Source: Trichostrongylus colubriformis (lineage: Eukaryota; Nematoda; Chromadorea; Rhabditida; Trichostrongylidae). From it: a stretch of DNA of 64,000 bases. Location: the NCBI GenBank assembly GCA_963978905.1, contig OZ022259.1, forward strand, positions 744,001-808,000, in the 5' to 3' direction. Below the pieces are notes generated by a model, which was not told the origin of the DNA, made no database searches, and was given only the letters and a program-made list of their open reading frames with translations. This document shows, piece after piece, positions 50,701-59,700 of this stretch. A program made the translations under genes and the position numbers. Each line of letters opens with the position of its first letter. The stretch's first letter is position 1.

Positions 50701-53700
50701 ATAATGCGCGCGAGTCTTGCCACAGTTTGGCACCATGCCAAGACTCAAATCTCACCATCGACTTGCGCGGCCTCTCGCGACGATCATCACACTATAGTAC
50801 GATTCGGTCGAGCGTTAGAAACAGTGCGCATCGACAGAGTGCGATTGTCTGGGCGAAGGGCCCATCATTCTGCCACCGTCAAGCCGGTGTCGGCGATTAT
50901 GTCGCAAAGTATGAAAGCGGCGTACAGTGCAACAGAGTTCTCGAAACAGTCTCCACCACTTCGTCACTTCGCAGCAATGACCACCAAGCAGCATGAACCT
51001 CAACCTACTGGTCTACTGTTTCATTCCGAGTGAGGCAAGGCCTGCGCTACTTACAACATATTCCATTCTAAGAAGTCATCTAAAGGACCATCACCTGGTG
51101 CCGTCTGTCATCCAAAGGCGTCAGCTGTTAACCGTTACGCCGTTTCCACAGCTCGCGGGCTTCCTTTCCGACTGGGATTTCGCCATAATTAGGCTCCTTG
51201 AGCCCCTAACATTTTCATGTGGCTGACTTCTTTTGGAGTTCTAGTCACCACATTACCCCTAATGCTATCTTTAAATTCTAAGAACGCATCATGAAAAGTC
51301 TATCAATCACTTTCATTCGTGAAAACTTCATGTTGATACCTTTGTTGTGAGTATGGTAAGGCTTTGTCAAGCTGTGAATGCTTATGCCGTGCCCTGTATA
51401 ATTTCAAAAACAACATAGCACACCAGAGTGCAGCACGAAGTAGTTCACGTTGAATACATGTTCCTCTTGACTAAGTCCTAGTTTACCGCTTCATGAGATC
51501 CCTTCTATTAATTCAAAAAATTGAGTTAATCGAACTGAGACTCATGAATAAGTGTGTGACATGCCATAGCGCATTATCCGACAGTCGGACCACCATAATC
51601 TTAGACTGCATGAGAATATATCATAACTCTAGTGCAGTTTATCCTGATTTGATGGAAAAGATTACTAATTACTCCACGGGCTGACCATGGCTCCTCTAGC
51701 ACCCTTCTAGCAATTGTATATCTGGACCATAAGGAATGCAGATGGCTAACATCTAAGGTATTAACTCGAAGCAGATACTAACGATGGGTTTACTGACCCT
51801 CCTTCAAAGAATCTGTACAATACACTGCAGAGTCTAGGTTTACATGACCCCGATGTTAAACTCTTGATGGACCTTGGTAAAGGCTTTTTTCGCTTCGTTT
51901 TCTCCTTCTCCTTTTTCACTTCAAGTGTCCGTGGGCGCAGAAGAGAAGAAACGCTCGTTGATAGGAATACTACTTAATTTCATCCATTGTCAAATTGTTA
52001 AAATGGGTGCGTGAAGCAAAACCGGAAGCCGTTTTTCCTGTCTTTATCAGCGACCTTGGCAACGAGGTGGAGTCTACAGAGGTTTTCAAAGGAACTCCCA
52101 TGCTGTAGTGAATTTCACATAACGTTGCAAACGAGGCACCACCTTTTTGCCCCCTTTCACTCTTTAGTCACACCATTAGGCCTTCACGAGTTGAGTGCTA
52201 TAGGCCGTTTGTGTGTGTGTGTTCATACGTGTGTAGAAGAGGCAATGATGAACCCTGTGTCGGAGCATGTGGATGTGTGTTGAGGTGCGGAACCTTGGCG
52301 CTATTGCAAATGAACGTTGCTTGGATTGTGCTATTGGTCGGCATGAGAAGAAGAAACCAGTGAATTTGTACCGGTGTCATGGCGCTGGCGGCAACCAGGT
52401 AGGCGCAGCGCATGCTGTATTGGCACTATCCACTGGGGTTTTCAGCTACGAAATCAAGGTGCACCATACTGTGTGGATAGTGCGATCGGCGAGGACACCG
52501 AAGCAAAGCCGGTCTCACCATATCCATGCCATGAACAGGGTGGAAATCAGGTTTGCGGAAACATGTCTTCCATGACCTCACAAATGATTGGAGGCAAATT
52601 ATTAATTTACATAAAGTAGCAGCTGTAGTGTTCCAACGGGGCGTATGAATCTGCGCGGCATGTCGTTCACTAGCTCTCTTGCTTGCGCAACAAAAGTTTT
52701 TCTAGATCACCTCCAACTTTTGGGCACCGATTCTCCCTAAAAGTCTTATACAAACTCTAATCGCGTACCCCTGGTTAAAATGATTGCGATGGTCACCGAG
52801 ACTTCATTTCATATTGCATATTTTTCTCATATTTATGAAACTCATTGGAAATCGTACTGGGCAGTGAGAAGGATGTTAACATAGCTTGAAATTCAACTCG
52901 CTCGGTAGCTCGAGATTATCAGGAAATATAGACAGCCTATGTATCCTCTACCACTAAACCATGCATGGGCACTTATCTTGTGAGCTGATGTAACCAAGTC
53001 ATAGAAAACGGCAGTAAATTATTCCGATATTTGTAATACTAGTGCCGATGTCGCCATTTACAAACACGTTTTGTAATATGACTGAGAACTGAATGGAGAA
53101 TTTTCAACCTCATCGTACCATGCTCTCACGTGCGATATTTGAGAGAACGTGGTGGATCTCGAACTTCCACTCATGGAGGAGCGTTTCACGGCTCAAACGT
53201 AGGCACACCTCAGTTCAATCACAACTCATCTGTCATATATCGACTTCAAGAAGGAGTCACTTTTTCTCCTCTACTTTCAACTTATTTCAGTCGAATTTCA
53301 TCAAATTCTGACGAGATATTTCCATCCCAAATTGAAGAACACACCTCACACTATCAGTAAACTCCATAACGGCCTTCTGCACGAACAGGGTCGGAGCTTC
53401 TTCCAAGCGAACATAGTGTGTCACCTCAACTCGGCAGAATCCGAGATTTCTTCTCCTTCATTCATAACCTTGCTAAGGTTCGTACTCTGTGCCTCTGAGG
53501 GGATTCATACTTGGTAGTGTTCTGAACAATCGATTGCTTTAACGTTTCCAACGCCCTTCGTTTCTAGGAGCCGCAACGTGCCGTTACCATTGAAACCACT
53601 CCGGGGGCGGGTTTGAAGTGTTAAAAAAATGACACTTCGGACCATAGCAGCGTAGTCAAAGCAGCTCGCGCTTGTGATTTCCATGGCCTGAAGGCTCAGT

Positions 53701-56700
53701 CCTCAGAAAGCTTCCCACAAAAGTCCCACCACGGAAGCTGGCTCTGCTGTTTTAGCCGGATCTTGATACCGTGGTGCTTTGAAGCCCCACTGTGTCGAGT
53801 GAAGGCTCCCTATTTTCATAATGGTGAAAGTATGGCGGGTGTCCTTGTTTTAAGAAAAATTACCTTCTCATGACCCAATGGGTTTACCTGACTCGCTATA
53901 GCCTTTTGTATGTACTGTCACCAGAGTCGCAGCGGTTCCTTCCGGTTCTGTTGTGGCAGGCTGTGTTTCTATTATCTAAGACAGTGGGAAAACTGAGGAC
54001 CGAGAACCCGTGAGCATGAAAGACAACTATGGGACAGGACGTGCAGCGTCGCATTATGTGATGGCGCTGGGTGGGGGGAAATACGCCAAAAATCGCGTGG
54101 CCGCCCGCGGCGAGCGGCGCAGCGGGTGCGAGTGCCAGTGGCAGTGCTGGCAGCCTTCAAGCGAGACAGTGTGGCAAAGGTGGAGGAGGCAGGGTGGCGG
54201 GCTGGAGGAGGCAGTGTGGCATGGCTGGAGTGCAGAAGTGGCGCGGCCACGCTCTGCCGGGCTCCCAAGAGCAAAATCGATTCGGAAGACGTATTTGTGG
54301 CGCCGCGAGTACAACGCCGCTGACTCGATTTTTTGGCGTATTTCCCCCCACCCGATGGCGCTAAATAGCTACCGTTCGAATGGCTTATTCGAGCTTCCTG
54401 TTAGGTAGAAATGGAAGCTCCGAAAATTTTCGAAGTGTTCAGAAGAGAAGCTCTGGACATGTGATTCAGTGATGAACAATGGATCAAAGAGGTTGTCGAC
54501 TCACGAGCAAAATCAAGAGTGTCCAAAATTGGTGGCAAAATTCGGAGAGGTGAACTTAATGGTGTTCAGTGTGGAAAGAAATTAAGGGAGCTATTTGAAA
54601 CTCTAGACGTTATGCCCTTCTTACTGCGTACAGGTTTTCCCCGCCACTCGAGTTCATGAGAACAGGATAGCGTGTGCGAGGGCTCGTGTATGAGTAGCAA
54701 GTCGGAAGAGAAGACGAAAGAGCAGAAGGACGGAAACCTATGAGACAACGCCGGGTAATCTACGAAAGACAGTCATGGGCTGTACTTATTGGGTCTCTCC
54801 TTAAATGATGTCACTTTTTACAAGCAGAATTTTTCATATAAAATAACAAGTTCGTGCAGCATATCATATATTGTTTGAAAGATAATTTTCTGCTCTACAA
54901 AATGACATGCTTTGTTTCTCTGTCCATCAAGGGACCCGATTTTCAGGCTCGCGAAGTGGTTAATCTCGTCGACTAAAACTGACCTCTTTTACAAGTTCCA
55001 CCATTTGATTGCGTCGCATCGCTCTTTTTCCGAATCTGGTTTTCCTCCATATCTCGGTGATTTTTGACAATGTCCTCGATTCTGGGCAAAAACTTTTCGC
55101 AATCAGACCGCTGAAATAGTGATGAAATATTAAGAAGAGGTAGTGAGTAGGGATAGAGTAGCATCATTGACCGGATTCTCTAACTTTCCATTGGAAAAAT
55201 AAATAGTAAAATAATGTCATTTGAACCCCTAATACTTGGCTTTGAAATCCATTATGAATCGCAGCCACAACGAAACCAAAACGTTATAGCAGAAAAATTC
55301 TTGAATGGTTCATAAAGCAATGCTGAGCAAAGAATTCGGAAAGAAAATTTTCATTCTGGCCGGCATGCTCGAACCTCTTAAAGGACCGGAAGGCGTCCGA
55401 AACAAGAGAAAGATGCAAAGGAATGAGCATTTTGTAGTGAACACTGAAGGCTAGAAGCGATAATCTGTGAAAGAACCCGGGTTCAAAAGCGCGACGCTGC
55501 GGTGTGTATTCGCATCCCATTCGCATCAACACACTGACTTTCCGAGTTGTCCGCTGTGGGAGATGGGCCGCGGGCCAATGTTAACTTGAGCACCTGACTC
55601 CCAGCGTAGTGGAGTGCCCCTTCCCAACTATGTATGTAGCATCTATGTGTGTACATCCAGAAAGAATACAAGAAAGAAGCAAGAAGAAAGTGAACGGAGA
55701 AAACTTTATAATAGAAGCATCTCCTCTTGGCACCATGCCAGGGCGTCAAATTGGCGAGTTCGTGCAGTGGCGGCCACTTAAACTCGTCCGAACTACGTCT
55801 GTTCTACCGTAGGCCAAAATTACCCCCTTCCGGTGTCTCTAAAATCCGTTAACCATTGGCACGCTCCTGGACGGTGAAGGGTGTGCCTTCATATTCACGT
55901 AGCTGTGCCTGAATTTCACATAGTAGTTGTACCACATGTTTGTAAGGTTTTTTTTTAAAATAGTAATAAAACTGCACAATCCACTAGCTTTAATACTAAT
56001 GTCGACTAATCAGTTATTCGGTGTTCTCACCCTTGTCGGCGCACCATCTAATGCTTACATATGTTTCGTTGTTATTTATGTGGATTCGAAAACTTTATGT
56101 TCTACAGCTAACAAATCGACGAAAGTTTGGACTCATTTGGAAAAAAATCAGGTCGTTTCTGGAAGCGGCGCGGCACGACATGGCAAACGGTCACTGTAAA
56201 GAGCACTCACGGTGGATCCTTTATCCATTTGTGGTGCTGAGGTGTGAAGTGTGACCACAATTCTTGGAAAGACCTCCCAAGGATCATGACGGTCAGTGGT
56301 CACGGAAAAGTAAAGACTCCCAACTAATTCTCCTGCTTGCGAAATGAGATAACGGTTCCATTAAAAAAGGCGCGACCGCAGTTCTACGCCCCCGCAGGCA
56401 AATCCAACCTGGCAGGCGCGACCTAGTTGCACGAGTTGACATAGCGAGCGCATACTGCTATGGGCCTTCCCCGTTTGGAGCTAATTCATCTCTCAGGTCA
56501 GACGTCACTTTTCTCTTCTCTCTCGTTTTACTTCCTGAGCGATAGCTCTTCCGTTCATGAGACCAGGTTTGGCAAAAAACTACCCACTGTGAATGGACGT
56601 ACAGTAAGTGTACTGGTTATAACGTCATCCCATGTTCGACTCTCCTTTGATCACAGCATAAACTGTCTCCGTATATTTTGCCAAGTGGAGACTGGAAAAG

Positions 56701-59700
56701 ATCAGAATGACGTGTGTGATAGTGTGATAGAGAGTGTGCATATGAAGTGAGTTCATTTGCATACTTCTTGATGTTCGTGAGCATCGCAAACTGGCGATCA
56801 GGACGAACCGAAGAGAAACCAAGAAGGTCCCTGGAGTGTTACAATCTGAGTACCTGAAGAGGTAGTAAATTTGATCGAAAAGGCGGTGAAGGTCGAAGCA
56901 GGTGGCAGTAGTAGGAAGCGATCCCGGGTGGTAGTATTAGGTTGTAAGAAAAATTTTGGCTGGCTCCCGCAGTTTCGACTTCGGGAGATCACGTACAGCA
57001 TGGAGGACCTGGTGAAAGCCATTTTATGGTTTCCTCATACATATTAAAGTTACAGAAGAAAGGAAGCTAAGGTTTTTCACACCTCACACCATCACTAAAC
57101 TCCATAACAGCCTTCTGCACGAGCAGCATCGGGAGCATCTCCCGAGTGAATATGATGTGTCGTTTCAACTGGGCATAATCCGATTTCGTCACCTTCGTTC
57201 CAACCTTGATAAGGTCTGTTCACTCCGGTTACCTGAGGAGGATCCCGGGACCCCCGGAAGGCGGGTTTGAAGTATGAAAAATGACACTTTGGATCATAGC
57301 AGTGTTGTCTTGCAGCTAAAGCTGCGTGACTTCCATGAACCGCAGAGTCATCCTCTGGAACTTTCCACGGGAGATCCACCACGAAAGCTTGGCTCTGCTG
57401 CTTGAGGCGGATCCTGAAGTCGTAGTGGCTCTGAAAGATGTGCCCACTTAAGGCTCCATATTTTCATGACGGTGAAAGTGGTAAGCCTCAGCTTGCTCCT
57501 GCTTCTAGAGGAACATCCCAGGAATATTTCTTCCCAAAACTCTTATGTCTCTGGTTGCCCTCTATTCTGTACACTTGGCGGATGTGAGCCGCGAGCAAGT
57601 GACTTTTTCTTGGCAGCCCCATGTACTTGAGGGTTACTCTAACCACCCTGCACGAGCGAGGGTTGGAAGATGTGGAAGTCAAGGATCTACGGCAGGCCAT
57701 GGAACGCCACACCAGCCGAAGCAATCGATATGGGCAGGCTTTTCGACTTGATATAGAAAGTCCAAAAAGAGGATGAAGAAGGTCCAAAAAAGGTTGTTGG
57801 AACAGGACGCTTTTCTTCAAATGGAGCGTTGGAGTAAGCTGAACCATTAGCGAGTGGGAGAAAACGCTCTACGTCTCAATGCATTTGTGGAAGGAGAAAT
57901 GAATTTCTCTGTTACCCACATATTTATGTTGTATTTGCTTGATAAGGGCCACATGTAAAATTTCGCGAAAAAAGTGAGATCCGGCTTCGATACAGCTCCC
58001 CTAATTGGTCGCCGAGGAGGCGGAATCTGAGAGTAAATGCCCATCCTGTCGTCCGTCGCGGTCGCGGACGACAAGTGTAACTGTTTTTGTAACTATCCGT
58101 ATCCACCATGCGTCTCCGACAGCGGCGAGCATTTACTCTTAGGCTCCGTCTACTCGGCCACCATTTTGAGGGGTTGTATCTTAGCTGGTTTCTCATTTTT
58201 TCGCCTAAAACTTTGTATGCGGCCTGACGGCCTGTATGCGGCTTATTAGGCAATTACAACATAAATACATAGGTAGCAGAAAAACCATTTTTCCACGTCC
58301 ACCCCAAGAAAAGACTTCAGTTCGCAGGAGTTGCCAGAATAGGAATGCCCAGCCGGCAATTGGTCAGGCACGCACTAGCAAAGGATAAAAAATAAAGCCG
58401 AGCAAGGACCCAGCTCAGGAAGACTTCATGTGCAAGGTTTGCGGCGTAGCCCACACTGGCTATGAGTGCTTCAGAAAGCAGACTGCATACTGCGAAGTAT
58501 GCTAGAAGAGGTCACCTAGCAGCGTCATGTTGGGAGGATGCTCGGGTGGGCCGCAAAGTCTCAAGCCACGTTCACTGGTGTGAGGAGCCGGCCGGAAGCT
58601 CTGGCAGAGATGGGGGTTGGTGAGTCAGAGCGTGAACATCATTGTGAAGGCACACGTAAACCACCGTCGTAGAGCCCCGAGGGAGAATTCGGTATGTAAG
58701 AGAAGCAGAGTAGGAGTGGAGCTGAGTACAGGACTCGTAGTTCTCAGAAGAAACATTTAGAGTGGTTACGGCGAACCGCATTCACCATGGTGGTCAAGAA
58801 GTGCGTGATCGCATCCAAATGGTAGAATCCGCTAGTGCAAACGCTAGCGGTAGAAATTATCAACGTTCTGGTAGGGAAACGATAGTGAAGGACGCGGTCA
58901 ATCAAGGCGAAAAGAAGGGTTGACGGACGAGCCACCCTGAATGTTAGAGATGGATGTGAAAGGGAAGAAGGTTCCATTCGAGATGGATGCTGGTGCATTC
59001 CTATCAGTTATTTATTAGAAATGCTAACAGGACAGATCGAGGCGGTTGAAGAAAGCGAAAGCCGCGGCGACGGCATTTCATAAGAATCGTGTCATGTGCC
59101 AAGGAAGGCAAAGCTCCAGTATATATTAAGTTCGCAGGAAAGGAAGCGATATCGAACATACATGTTCTCAAAAGGCAACTCATTCTTTGTGTGAAAGGGA
59201 TATGGTCAAATAAAAGAGATCGATTATGAACCATATTGTGAGATGGTGCTGGTGGGTAACAAATGCCTAGAGTTGAAATCAAGAACGAAGATGTACATAT
59301 TGAATAATAACAAGATGTTTTTTAAAAGGCCGAAACAGACAGTCGTCCTTCCAGTAAGGACAGCAGCAGTGATCATGAAGGCCATTGTCACGAAGTCGAA
59401 GACTAAGTGCTGCAGAGCCGAGTAGTAAAAATGATGTCAGTCAAGGATTTTGGTATTACTGTTAGTAATGTAGCAAAAAAGGAAAGACAGCATTTTCGTG
59501 CGATGTTGACCCTTCGTGTGAGTGACCGAGAGTAACTATGGGGAGGTGTTGTGTACATAACATTATGAGCCTTGGAAAGGCTCTAATAAAGCAACTAGGG
59601 CTATAATAAGTTGACGTATTGATCATGGGAAGTAAAACTGCACACATATTGTTTTCAGTGTAGTGCTCGTTCATCCAATGTTCAAATTGTTTCCTTTATC

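Noticed and set aside
52011..52283. 90-codon frame ending just before exon 13a
   Set aside because: Its end coincides with GT repeats, it shows no homology, and exon 13a uses a separate frame after a splice acceptor.
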